This document shows, one piece after another, positions 27,567 to 35,377 of a stretch of DNA of 64,000 nt. The notes beneath the pieces were generated by a model. The model was not told the DNA's origin. It made no database searches and was given only the letters and a program-made list of their open reading frames with translations. Position 1 is the stretch's first letter. Every line of letters begins with the position of its first letter. The stretch lies in NCBI RefSeq assembly GCF_019145475.1, contig NZ_JAHTKI010000012.1, positions 1 through 64,000 of the forward strand, read 5' to 3'. Position numbers and translations under genes: made by a program. This DNA is from Pseudomonas botevensis. Its GTDB lineage: Bacteria; Pseudomonadota; Gammaproteobacteria; Pseudomonadales; Pseudomonadaceae.

Positions 27567-28375
27567 CGCAATTACCTCTGTATATATCAGGCCGTTAGAT
27601 GGCCGGAGTTAATGGTGTTCAGCGGTCATAGTGCACTCGAAAGTGCGGCTTACAGGCGCCGCAATGCCGTGTGCAGGCATACTAAGTTTCGAGTGTCTAA
27701 ATAAGTGCACTCAAGTTGTGCGCAACCAGGACTTGTTCTTGTGACTTGCCCTGTCATGCAGCCGATCCTCAATCTTGAGGATGTTCGTGCATTCTTTCTG
27801 CGCGCTCGATGCCGGACGAAAGGCCCGTGGATCAAGCGGTTCGGTGCTCAGGCGAGCACGTTATAGGGGGACGGCCCAGGCCTTGCCGGCGATCGTCATG
27901 GTGCGTATCTCCGGTCCCTTGTTAGTTGTCCAGAGGCGTTATTCCATCTAGACAAGTTGCTGTGACAACTTGGTTACATGGTTTTTATCTCTGCGTAAGT
28001 TATCTCGTACAAATTCGCCGAGAATCGTTACCGGTGGTATGAGCAATGCATTTGGACATAGTTCCTGCCCGCTCATCGCGAAATCTGAAATTTCTTGAAA
28101 TATTGTAAAAGATGGCACTGAGAGCAAATTGATAGCACTTTTGATTTCGCCCTTTATTAATAGGGAGATAATCGGCGCGGATGGTTTTATGCCACTACCG
28201 TGAAAAAAATTACGTGCCACTACTGAAAAAAATGACATCTGTCGAGTGAAACAAACGTTAGGAATTGGCGAGGTGTTTTATTGGCGCCGGTTAATTGGCG
28301 TTATTAGGCGGGGGATTTTTGACGTCGTGCGAGCTGCACGACTCTTTTATTGAAGAGTCGTGCAATGAGCATGCT
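27567..28375. other. algD control region, about 800 nt without a gene
   Basis: No convincing coding sequence is present in this gap, which separates algD from the end of yaaA. The part beyond about 27950 is clearly AT-richer than the surrounding genes. It contains a candidate sigma-22 promoter, a CAAGTTG/CAACTTG inverted repeat (27953-27959 and 27966-27972) and, on the minus strand at 27815-27823, CCTTTCGTC. The last differs from the AlgR core CCGTTCGTC at one position. A leader of about 400 nt ahead of algD would match what is known in P. aeruginosa. Near 28324-28364 the arms GACTCTT and AAGAGTC form a small hairpin close to the yaaA end. Confidence 0.6.
27975..28002 (-). promoter_or_regulatory. 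candidate AlgU (sigma-22) promoter of algD
   Basis: On the minus strand TAACTT (28002-27997) is followed by ACGCAGAGATAAAAACC and then ATGTAACC. From memory the P. aeruginosa algD promoter has GAACTT followed shortly by CGCAGAGAAAACA, so the CGCAGAGA-A-AAA similarity and the distance of about 400 nt from the algD start both fit. The -10 does not match the sigma-22 consensus well, so this is only a candidate. Confidence 0.35.
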
Positions 28376-29155
28376 TTATTCCGGGGCGTGGTCGCGCAGA
28401 AAGACCAGATTGTCCGGTTTCGATTGCTCGGCGCTGAAGCGATAACCCTGCACGTCGAACTGTTTGAGGGCGGTCGGATCGTTGATGCGTTCCTGGATCA
28501 CGAAACGGCTCATCAGGCCTCGGGCCTTCTTCGCGTAGAAGCTGATGATCTTGTACTGGCCGTTCTTCAGGTCCTTGAATTCGGTGTTGATGATCCGCGC
28601 GTTCAGGGCCGTGCGCTTGACCGCCGAGAAATACTCGTTGGAGGCCAGGTTGAGCAGCACGTCATCGCCCTGGTCGGCCAGCGCTTCGTTCAGCCATTCG
28701 CTGATGCGCGTGCCCCAGAAGGCGTACAGATCCTTGCCTCGGGCGTTGGCCAGTCTGGTGCCCATTTCCAGGCGATAGGCTTGCATGAGGTCCAGCGGAC
28801 GCAGCAGGCCGTAGAGCCCGGAGAGCATGCGCAGATGCTGTTGCGCGTAGTCGAAATCCGCTTCGCTGAAGGATTGTGCGTCGAGCCCGGTGTAGACGTC
28901 GCCCTTGAAGGCCAGCAGTGCTTGCTTGGCGTTGGCCGGGGTGAACGCCGGTGTCCAGCTGCCGAACCGCGCGGCGTTGAGGCCGCCGATCTTGTCGGAG
29001 ACATGCATCAGCTCGCTGATCTGCGCCGGTGTCAGCTCGCGCAATTGCTGGATCAGCTCCTGGGAATGGTCGAGGTATTGCGGCTGGGTGAAGCGCGAGG
29101 TCGCCGGCGGTGTTTCGTAATCGAGGGTCTTGGCGGGGGAAATCACCATCAGCAT
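28376..29155 (-). CDS. yaaA: peroxide stress protein YaaA (DUF328)
   Basis: This is a 259-residue member of the UPF0246/YaaA family with the usual opening MLMVISPAKTLDYETPP and conserved strings such as LYGLLRPLDLMQAYRLEMG and NLASNEYFSAV. In E. coli, YaaA limits free iron and DNA damage during hydrogen peroxide stress; it is cytoplasmic and DNA-binding. The start at 29155 has an AAAGGAG box. The gene is monocistronic, divergent from the next gene. Confidence 0.93.
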   Translation of the reverse strand: MLMVISPAKTLDYETPPATSRFTQPQYLDHSQELIQQLRELTPAQISELMHVSDKIGGLNAARFGSWTPAFTPANAKQALLAFKGDVYTGLDAQSFSEADFDYAQQHLRMLSGLYGLLRPLDLMQAYRLEMGTRLANARGKDLYAFWGTRISEWLNEALADQGDDVLLNLASNEYFSAVKRTALNARIINTEFKDLKNGQYKIISFYAKKARGLMSRFVIQERINDPTALKQFDVQGYRFSAEQSKPDNLVFLRDHAPE

Positions 29156-29331
29156 GAAGTCGTCTCCTTTAATCGTGGGGGCGATTCTAGGGGGTTGAGC
29201 GTGTCGACTCCAGCTATCAGGGTCATAGGTGATCGACGGCATCACCTGATTCTTGTGGGAGTGTCGTTGCTGCTGGGATTGGTACTGGATCAGCTATAGT
29301 GCCGCGCGGGTTTTGTTATGGAGACATCCCT

Positions 29332-30456
29332 TTGCGTACCGTTCTTTTATTCACCGCGTGGCTGTTGAGCTTCGGTGCCGTGGCGGCGCCGGGCGATATC
29401 GCGACGCTGGATCGCAGCACCTGGCCGGAAAAACTGAGCAGCCCGACCCTGTTCGACGTGGCCTCGCGGGCGGAAGTCCTGATGTTTGCCCGAGGCCTGC
29501 TGGGCAGCGAAGCGCTGGAGCCCACCGCGCTGGCCCAACGCCTGGGGCTGCGCACGGTCAACATCGACGCGATCAACAGCCTGCGCGAGCGCCTGTGGCA
29601 GCGGCTGCTGACCAGCTACAACTTTGCCCAGCAAAGCTGCGATCAGGACGCCTCGTTCTGCTTCCTCGTCGAAGATCTGCCGACCCTGCGCGAGCAGGCT
29701 GCCAAGTTCGTGGTCAGTGACGAGAGTTATTACACCAAGTGGGCCGAGCCGAGCCGGATCTTCCATTTGCAGTATCTGGACGAGCTGTTGCGCAAGGCTG
29801 CGCTGTCGCCGCAGACCAGCAGCGAAGTCGATCATTTCGGCGACTACGAGCGTAACGGCGACGACATGCACGATCGCCTGTTTCTGTTGAGTTTCGACAG
29901 CGCCGCCAACCTGCAGCCGGACAACACCGACTGGCTCACCGAGTACTTGCGCAAGTCGAACCTGAGCGGCACGTTCTTCATGTTGGGCAAGGATATTCAG
30001 GCGCGTCTGGCCGAGCGTTCGGTCAGCAATCTGCAAGCGGCGTTTTCCCGCCAGTGCGTGGGTGTCCAGGGCTGGGAATTCCGTTCCCACAGCCACTGGC
30101 AGGACTGGCAGGACTCGGTACGCCGCAGCGCCGATCTGGTCAAGAACAAGCTGCCGGAAAACTACGTGCCGCTGTTCCGTCCGCCGGATGGCCAGCGTCG
30201 TAGCGACGCCCAGGGCTTCTTCAACAATCAGGGGCTGCAAGTGGCGCTGTGGGACATCGATGCCCAGGACGGCGCGGGCAAACTCAAGGGCAATCCGAGC
30301 GCGCAACGGGTGCTGACCCTGATGCTGCTGTGGCGTCACGGAGTGATCAATTTCAACATGAAACAGGATGCGGTGAAGACCGCGTTGCCGTGGCTGATCA
30401 CGCAAACCGCGCAAAGCGGCATCGGCTGGGAAGATTGTCAGGACGCGTTTCGCTGA
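29332..30456 (+). CDS. secreted NodB-fold polysaccharide deacetylase-like protein
   Basis: A TTG at 29332 with GGAGA seven bases before it starts a 374-residue precursor with a signal peptide (MRTVLLFTAWLLSFGAVAAP). The C-terminal half resembles a NodB deacetylase. SFDSA at residues 187-191 aligns with motif 1, SHSH at 252-255 with motif 2, FRPPDG at 282-287 with motif 3 and LWDID at 306-310 with motif 4. Motif 1 normally reads TFDDG, so the second, metal-binding aspartate is a serine here. Motif 2 lacks the usual second histidine spacing, and the HD of motif 5 is not evident. The N-terminal 180 residues are helical and not recognised. It may be a non-catalytic or altered enzyme acting in the periplasm. 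Confidence 0.75.
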   Translation: MRTVLLFTAWLLSFGAVAAPGDIATLDRSTWPEKLSSPTLFDVASRAEVLMFARGLLGSEALEPTALAQRLGLRTVNIDAINSLRERLWQRLLTSYNFAQQSCDQDASFCFLVEDLPTLREQAAKFVVSDESYYTKWAEPSRIFHLQYLDELLRKAALSPQTSSEVDHFGDYERNGDDMHDRLFLLSFDSAANLQPDNTDWLTEYLRKSNLSGTFFMLGKDIQARLAERSVSNLQAAFSRQCVGVQGWEFRSHSHWQDWQDSVRRSADLVKNKLPENYVPLFRPPDGQRRSDAQGFFNNQGLQVALWDIDAQDGAGKLKGNPSAQRVLTLMLLWRHGVINFNMKQDAVKTALPWLITQTAQSGIGWEDCQDAFR

Positions 30457-30804
30457 GAAACGGCAGAAGCCCGGAAACATTGGGCCTGGGAAAAATTTTA
30501 CGCAGATTTTGAAGCAGGCGGACTTCCGACTCTAACGGGGGCAGGGCGGTCCGCCAAGGGCTTTTCGTCACTTTGCAAAATAAACTTCAAAAAAGCGTCA
30601 AAGTGCTTTTTTCTGTCATGGGTTTTGGAGTATTACGAAGTCAGACCGCCGAAACCTGCGACACAGGTGGCGTCTCCCAAGACCCACTTTGTGTGCAGTC
30701 CGTCTGGCCCTCGAACGAGCCCGCGCAGATGGATTCGGCAGTCACTTCGAGGCGCAGCACCGCCCAGGTATTGCGTCGAATGGCTCCCACAAAGGTGACC
30801 GAGT
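30457..30804. other. 348-nt gap before phoH-like gene
   Basis: I see no supported gene. A perfect hairpin AAAAAAGC / GCTTTTTT (30589-30596 and 30605-30612, loop 8 nt) could act as a weak terminator for the deacetylase-like gene, but its stem is nearly all AT. A 79-codon ORF running into the next start is not supported by composition or a good ribosome-binding site. Confidence 0.5.
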
Positions 30805-32199
30805 ATGGATGATCACGGACGTAGCCCTTCTTCCAACCAGCCAATCCTTTATGTACTCGATACCAACGTACTGATTCACGATCCAAACGCCCTGCTGAAT
30901 TTCGAAGAACACCACGTCGCGATCCCGATGACCGTGCTTGAAGAGCTGGACAAGCTCAAGAGCGGGCATCACAGCGTGGCCGCCGAATGCCGCCAGGCCA
31001 TCCGGCTGATCGACAAGACGCTGGGCGATGCGTCTCCCGAAGATGTCGAGCTGGGCGTGCCGATCCAGCGCGGCAAGAGCGGACCGAAGGGCTTGCTGTC
31101 GATTCTGATGAGCAAACAGGCCGAGTCGAACCTGATTCTGCCCGAGCACCTGAACGACAACAAAATCATCAACCAGCTGATCGACCTGCACACCCGCGAG
31201 CCGAAGAAACCGGTGGTGCTGGTCACCAAAGACATCAACATGCGCCTCAAGGCGCGCGCCTGCGGGATCGCGGCCGAGGACTACAGCACCGACCAACTGG
31301 TCGACGACGTCTCCCTGCTGCCCAACGGCTACCACGAAATGACCGGCTCCTTCTGGGACCGCGTGAGCAAGGTCGAAACCCGTCAGGACCACGGCCGCAC
31401 CTGGCATCAAGTGCAACTGATCGACAACCTGCCGGCGGTGCACATCAACGAGTTCATCATCGACGAGCAAGGCTTCGTCGGCTGGATCAAGGAGATCGAC
31501 GAGGACCGTCTGCTGATTCTCGATCTGCACCAGGAACCGCTGCTGCATCAGGAAGCGTGGGGCCTCAAGCCGCGCGACATCTATCAGAGCCTGGCGCTGT
31601 ACGCGCTGCTCGACCCGGATATCCATCTGGTCAACCTGTCCGGTGCCGCCGGCTCGGGTAAAACCATTCTGGCCCTGGCGGCGGCGATCGAGCAGACCAT
31701 GGTCAGCAAGCGCTACCGGCGCATCATCGCCACCCGCAGCGTGCAGGGGCTGGACCAGGAAATCGGCTTCCTGCCGGGCACCGAAGCGGAAAAAATGGAG
31801 CCTTGGCTCGGCGCCATCACCGACAACCTCGAAGCCTTGCACATGGATGACGAAAACACCCATGGCAGCGTCGACTACATCCTCAGCAAAGTGCCGTTGC
31901 AGTTCAAATCGCTCAACTACATTCGCGGTCGCAGCTTCCAGCAGAGCCTGATCCTGATCGACGAATGCCAGAACCTCACGCCGCACCAGATGAAAACCAT
32001 CATCACCCGGGCCGGCGCCGGTTCCAAAGTGGTGTGCCTGGGCAACCTGGCACAGATCGACACCCCTTACCTGTCCGCGACCAGTTCCGGGCTGACCTAC
32101 CTGACTGAACGCTTCAAGGATTTCCCCAACGGTGTCCACATCACCCTGCAAGGGGTGCCTCGTTCGATCCTGGCCGAATACGCCGAATCGCATCTGTAA
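30805..32199 (+). CDS. PIN domain / PhoH-family ATPase
   Basis: The protein has 464 residues in two domains. The N-terminal PIN nuclease-like domain (about residues 14-150) contains YVLDTNVLIHDPNALL and the further acidic residues expected for metal binding. The C-terminal PhoH ATPase contains the Walker A motif SGAAGSGKTILALAA near 280 and the Walker B ILIDECQNLTP near 385. PIN-PhoH fusions (PhoH2/YlaK type) are proposed RNA helicase-nucleases acting in the cytoplasm. The ATG at 30805 has AAGGTGA upstream. The gene ends in a strong terminator. Confidence 0.93.
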   Translation: MDDHGRSPSSNQPILYVLDTNVLIHDPNALLNFEEHHVAIPMTVLEELDKLKSGHHSVAAECRQAIRLIDKTLGDASPEDVELGVPIQRGKSGPKGLLSILMSKQAESNLILPEHLNDNKIINQLIDLHTREPKKPVVLVTKDINMRLKARACGIAAEDYSTDQLVDDVSLLPNGYHEMTGSFWDRVSKVETRQDHGRTWHQVQLIDNLPAVHINEFIIDEQGFVGWIKEIDEDRLLILDLHQEPLLHQEAWGLKPRDIYQSLALYALLDPDIHLVNLSGAAGSGKTILALAAAIEQTMVSKRYRRIIATRSVQGLDQEIGFLPGTEAEKMEPWLGAITDNLEALHMDDENTHGSVDYILSKVPLQFKSLNYIRGRSFQQSLILIDECQNLTPHQMKTIITRAGAGSKVVCLGNLAQIDTPYLSATSSGLTYLTERFKDFPNGVHITLQGVPRSILAEYAESHL

Positions 32200-32210
32200 T
32201 CCGCAACACC

Positions 32211-32243
32211 AAAACCGGGCGGCGTAAAAGCCGCCCGGTTTTT
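32211..32243 (+). terminator. rho-independent terminator after the PIN-PhoH gene
   Basis: The stem CCGGGCGGC (32215-32223) pairs with GCCGCCCGG (32230-32238) across a 6-nt loop, followed by five T residues. It ends the transcript 12-44 nt after the stop codon and isolates moaC. Confidence 0.92.
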
Positions 32244-32338
32244 CATGCGTACACAACCGGTGGCAGGGGGCGGTAATCAAAGGTGCGCAGTCTTGACCCG
32301 CAGGTTTACAATCGATGCTCCTGATCAGGAGTAATCCC

Positions 32339-32812
32339 GTGCTGACTCATCTCGATTCCCAAGGTCGCGCCCATATGGTCGACGTCACTGAAAAAAACGT
32401 GACGTTCCGTGAAGCGACGGCCCAAGCGCTGGTGCGCATGCTGCCCGAAACCCTGCAGATGATCGTCAACGGTGGCCACCCCAAGGGCGACGTGTTCGCC
32501 GTGGCGCGCATTGCCGGCATCCAGGCAGCGAAGAAAACCAGTGATCTGATTCCTCTGTGCCACCCGCTGATGTTGACGGGCGTCAAGGTCGAACTCAGTG
32601 CCGAAGGCGACGATACCGTGCGCATCACCGCCTGCTGCAAGCTGTCCGGGCAGACCGGCGTCGAGATGGAAGCGCTGACCGCCGCCAGCGTCGCCGCCCT
32701 GACCATTTATGACATGTGCAAGGCCGTGGATCGCGGCATGACCATCGAAAGCGTGCGCCTGCTGGAGAAACTCGGCGGCAAGAGCGGACACTTTCGCGCG
32801 GAGCAAGCATGA
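32339..32812 (+). CDS. moaC: cyclic pyranopterin monophosphate synthase MoaC
   Basis: MoaC acts with MoaA to turn the GTP-derived intermediate into cyclic pyranopterin monophosphate in molybdenum cofactor synthesis. The GTG start at 32339 (MLTHLDSQGRAHMVDVTEK) has AGGAG seven bases upstream and gives 157 residues, close to the E. coli protein. Conserved signatures LCHPLMLTGVKVEL and EMEALTAASVAALTIYDMCK are present. It overlaps moaD by four bases (ATGA). Confidence 0.97.
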   Translation: MLTHLDSQGRAHMVDVTEKNVTFREATAQALVRMLPETLQMIVNGGHPKGDVFAVARIAGIQAAKKTSDLIPLCHPLMLTGVKVELSAEGDDTVRITACCKLSGQTGVEMEALTAASVAALTIYDMCKAVDRGMTIESVRLLEKLGGKSGHFRAEQA

Positions 32813-33051
32813 ACCTGACCGTGAAGTTTTTTGCCCGTTACCGGGAGGCGCTGGGTGTGGACTCGATCAAGGTCGAGGGCGATTTCCGCACCGTCGATGA
32901 CGTGCGCGCACTGCTGGCGCAGCGTGCTGGCGCCGAAGTGTTGAGCGAACAGAACCTGATGTGCGCCCGCAACGAAGATTTGTGTCAGCTCGACGAGCCG
33001 GTGGCCGACGGCGATGAAGTGGCGTTTTTCCCGACCGTGACCGGAGGCTGA
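32809..33051 (+). CDS. moaD: molybdopterin synthase sulfur-carrier subunit MoaD
   Basis: This is an 80-residue ubiquitin-fold protein ending in the essential Gly-Gly (FFPTVTGG) on which the thiocarboxylate is formed by MoeB. It donates sulfur to the MoaE active site. Its start overlaps the moaC stop as ATGA, and moaE begins 3 nt after its stop, so the three genes are translationally coupled. Confidence 0.96.
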   Translation: MNLTVKFFARYREALGVDSIKVEGDFRTVDDVRALLAQRAGAEVLSEQNLMCARNEDLCQLDEPVADGDEVAFFPTVTGG

Positions 33052-33054
33052 GCC

Positions 33055-33507
33055 ATGGCGATTCGCGTGCAGACCACGCCGTTCGATCCGGGCGTTGAAG
33101 TCAATGCGATGCATGCGGCGAACGTCGGCGTCGGCGCGGTGGTGAGTTTTGTCGGCTACGTGCGTGATTTCAACGATGGCCTGGACGTGGCCGGGATGTT
33201 CCTCGAACACTATCCGGGCATGACCGAAAAAGCCCTGGGCAAGATTGCCGACGAGGCGCAGCAGCGCTGGCCGTTGCTGAAGCTGGAAGTGTTGCACCGC
33301 ATCGGCGCGCTGGAACCGGGCGAGCCGATCGTCTTCGTCGGCGCTGCCAGCGCCCATCGCCAGGCGGCGTTCGACGCCTGCGCCTTTGTCATGGATTATC
33401 TGAAAACCCGCGCGCCGTTCTGGAAGAAAGAGAACACCAGCGACGGCCCGCGTTGGGTCGAAGGGCGCGACAGCGATCATGCGGCGGCGGATCGCTGGCA
33501 GAAGTAA
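33055..33507 (+). CDS. moaE: molybdopterin synthase catalytic subunit MoaE
   Basis: MoaE is the catalytic subunit that inserts two sulfurs into cyclic pyranopterin monophosphate. It is 150 residues with conserved GAVVSFVGYVRDFN, LEHYPGMTEKAL and the substrate-binding segment FVGAASAHRQAAFDAC, plus the lysine-containing KTRAPFWKKE. It ends the moaCDE unit. The other early moa genes are not in this window. Confidence 0.97.
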   Translation: MAIRVQTTPFDPGVEVNAMHAANVGVGAVVSFVGYVRDFNDGLDVAGMFLEHYPGMTEKALGKIADEAQQRWPLLKLEVLHRIGALEPGEPIVFVGAASAHRQAAFDACAFVMDYLKTRAPFWKKENTSDGPRWVEGRDSDHAAADRWQK

Positions 33508-33532
33508 AGTCTGCGTCGTCGTCCCGTCTGCC

Positions 33533-33595
33533 TTCGCGAGCAAGCCCGCTCCCACAGGATTTCACCGATCCGGTGGGAGCGGGCTTGCGGGCGAA
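33533..33595. repeat. REP pair (inverted)
   Basis: Two inverted copies of the REP core face each other: TTCGCGAGCAAGCCCGCTCC at 33533 onward, and its complement GTGGGAGCGGGCTTGCGGGC from 33573. They would form a long hairpin in RNA just after moaE, in the place of a terminator. Confidence 0.9.
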
Positions 33596-33670
33596 CAGGT
33601 CTTCAGTTCTGCCGGATAACCCTCTGATTCATCACCCGACCACCGGCCGGGCGCAATCCCTTCTGCCCGA

Positions 33671-33703
33671 TTGACGGAATATACATAAAAGTCCAGTATG
33701 GAT
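33671..33703 (+). promoter_or_regulatory. candidate promoter and palindromic operator of the binding-protein gene
   Basis: TTGACG (33671-33676), 17 nt, and CAGTAT (33694-33699) make a possible sigma-70 promoter. The -10 lies inside GTCCAGTATGGAT (33691-33703), an imperfect palindrome with perfect TCCA/TGGA arms. Nearly the same palindrome overlaps the candidate dauB promoter, so a common regulator is likely. The binding-protein start codon is about 80 nt downstream. Confidence 0.5.
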
Positions 33704-33784
33704 TTCCAAGTACAAAAAAGTCGTCCCCGCTCCAGCTCTTTCTTCTGTCTTGCCAAACCTACAACAACCCGCGAGAGAACGAAC

Positions 33785-34561
33785 ATGAAGAAGCTTCCCC
33801 TCATCACCGGTCTGGCGCTGAGCCTGTTGGCTGCCAGCAGCGTGTTCGCCGCCGAGAAAACCTTGCGCATCGGCATCGAAGCCGCCTATCCGCCGTTCGC
33901 GTCCAAGACTGACGCCGGTGAAATCGTCGGTTTCGACTACGACATCGGCAATGCGCTGTGCGCGCAGATGCAGGTCAAGTGCGTGTGGGTCGAGGGCGAA
34001 TTCGACGGTCTGATTCCTTCCCTGAAAGTGAAGAAAATCGACATGGCGCTGTCGTCCATGACCATCAATGACGACCGCAAGAAGTCGGTGGACTTCACCC
34101 ACAAGTACTATTTCACCTCGTCGCGGCTGGTCATGAAGGAAGGTGCGACGGTCGACGATCAATACGCCAGCCTCAAGGGCAAGACCGTCGGCGTGCAGCG
34201 CGCCACCACCACCGACCGTTACGCCACCGAGGTGTTCGAGCCCAAGGGCATTACCGTCAAGCGCTACGGCAACAACGAAGAAATCTACATGGACCTGGCG
34301 GCCGGACGCCTCGATGCGATCTTTGCCGACACCATTCCCCTGACGGATTTCCTGGGCATGCCACGGGGCAAGGGGTACGCGTTTGTCGGGCCGGAACTGA
34401 AGGATCCGAAGTACGTGGGCGAGGGCGCCGGGATCGCAGTGCGCAAGGGTAATACCGAGCTGGTCAGCCAGTTGAACACGGCCATCGACGGGATTCGCGC
34501 GAGTGGCGAATACCAGAAGATTTCCGAGAAGTACTTCAAGTCTGATATCTACGGCGACTGA
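33785..34561 (+). CDS. basic amino acid ABC transporter substrate-binding protein
   Basis: This periplasmic binding protein of the lysine/arginine/ornithine/histidine family has 258 residues. The signal peptide runs MKKLPLITGLALSLLAASSVFA, followed by the family signature TLRIGIEAAYPPFASKTDAGEIVGFDYDIG. Later blocks GKTVGVQRATTTDRYATE and AGRLDAIFADTIPLTDF line the ligand cleft. In P. aeruginosa a similar binding protein gene (PA3865) flanks dauBAR, as here, so arginine (L or D) is a fair guess for ligand. No permease or ATPase gene adjoins it, so it must borrow another transporter's membrane parts. Confidence 0.9.
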   Translation: MKKLPLITGLALSLLAASSVFAAEKTLRIGIEAAYPPFASKTDAGEIVGFDYDIGNALCAQMQVKCVWVEGEFDGLIPSLKVKKIDMALSSMTINDDRKKSVDFTHKYYFTSSRLVMKEGATVDDQYASLKGKTVGVQRATTTDRYATEVFEPKGITVKRYGNNEEIYMDLAAGRLDAIFADTIPLTDFLGMPRGKGYAFVGPELKDPKYVGEGAGIAVRKGNTELVSQLNTAIDGIRASGEYQKISEKYFKSDIYGD

Positions 34562-34570
34562 TTGACCGCC

Positions 34571-34622
34571 TTCGCGAGCCAGCCCGCTCCCACAATGTCG
34601 TGGGTGCGGGCTGGCTTGCGAA
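34571..34622. repeat. REP palindrome between the binding-protein and dauR genes
   Basis: Imperfect arms TTCGCGAGCCAGCCCGCTCC and CGGGCTGGCTTGCGAA enclose about ten bases. The hairpin lies between the convergent 3' ends of the binding-protein gene and dauR and may stop or protect both transcripts. Confidence 0.88.
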
Positions 34623-34642
34623 GGGGCCGGATCGCTCGGCTC

Positions 34643-35284
34643 CTAGCCTTTCAATTCCTTCAAATGCTTGTACACCGTCGCCCGCCCCATGTTCAGCACA
34701 TTGGCCACATAGTTCGAGGCGCTCTTGCCCTTGAACGCGCCTTCGGCGTGCAGCGCGAGCACCAGTTCGCGTTTGTGGTCACGGGTCAGCAGGTTCAGGC
34801 TCAGTTGCCGCTCGCGCAGCCAGTTGTGTAGGAAGGTGTTGATCCGCTCCTGCCAGTCATCGCGAAACAGTGAGTCCGGTTGCGGGATCAGTTTGCTCGG
34901 CGAGAGGAACAGGTCCAGCGCAGCCTTGGCATTCTCGAACAGCGAAATGTTCAGGTTGATACACAGCACCGCCAGCGGATGACCGTCGCTGTCGCGCAGC
35001 ACGGTGCTGAGGCTGCGAATCTTCTGGCCGTCCCAGTTGAGCTTTTCGTACGGGCCGATGTTCCGTTCGCTGACGTCCTCGCTGAGCATGTCCTCCAGCG
35101 ACGACTCATCTCCGATTTCCCGCTTCGACAGGTTGTTGGCGATGTAGTCGACTTTCTGCGTGCGCAGGTCGTGCAGCACCACTTCGGCGTGGGGGAAGAA
35201 CAGCGTGGCGATGGCGTCGGCGATGGCATGGAAGTTATCCAGCGCGGCGTCATGCAGCTCGGGTGTCGGTTCGGGGGCGGTCAT
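34643..35284 (-). CDS. dauR: D-arginine utilisation regulator DauR
   Basis: DauR is a regulator of the YheO/DauR family, 213 residues. An N-terminal PAS-like sensor domain (about residues 15-120, AIADAIATLFFPHAEVVLHD) is followed by a C-terminal helix-turn-helix (ASNYVANVLNMGRATVYKHL). In P. aeruginosa, DauR represses dauBAR in the absence of D-arginine. The start at 35284 fits a GGAG box. It is the third gene of the minus-strand dauBAR cluster, 93 nt after dauA. The palindrome upstream of dauB is its most likely target. Confidence 0.92.
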   Translation of the reverse strand: MTAPEPTPELHDAALDNFHAIADAIATLFFPHAEVVLHDLRTQKVDYIANNLSKREIGDESSLEDMLSEDVSERNIGPYEKLNWDGQKIRSLSTVLRDSDGHPLAVLCINLNISLFENAKAALDLFLSPSKLIPQPDSLFRDDWQERINTFLHNWLRERQLSLNLLTRDHKRELVLALHAEGAFKGKSASNYVANVLNMGRATVYKHLKELKG

Positions 35285-35377
35285 AGCAGTGGAGCTCCAG
35301 GCAGCGTCAATGCCCCCGTATTCCGGGGGCAAGACGAGTGTGCCGCAATCCGTTGGGCGCGTCATCCGGGCAAGCGG

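Noticed and set aside
27815..27823. AlgR-like site CCTTTCGTC in the algD leader
   Set aside because: One mismatch in nine bases is expected by chance at this length. I mention it in the region note but do not call it a site.
27948..28238. 96-codon minus-strand ORF in the algD upstream region
   Set aside because: AT-rich by chance, no recognisable family, and it overlaps the candidate algD promoter and inverted repeat.
30573..30812. 79-codon ORF running into the PIN-PhoH start
   Set aside because: No good ribosome-binding site or protein-like pattern; the start of the downstream gene has its own AAGGTGA box.
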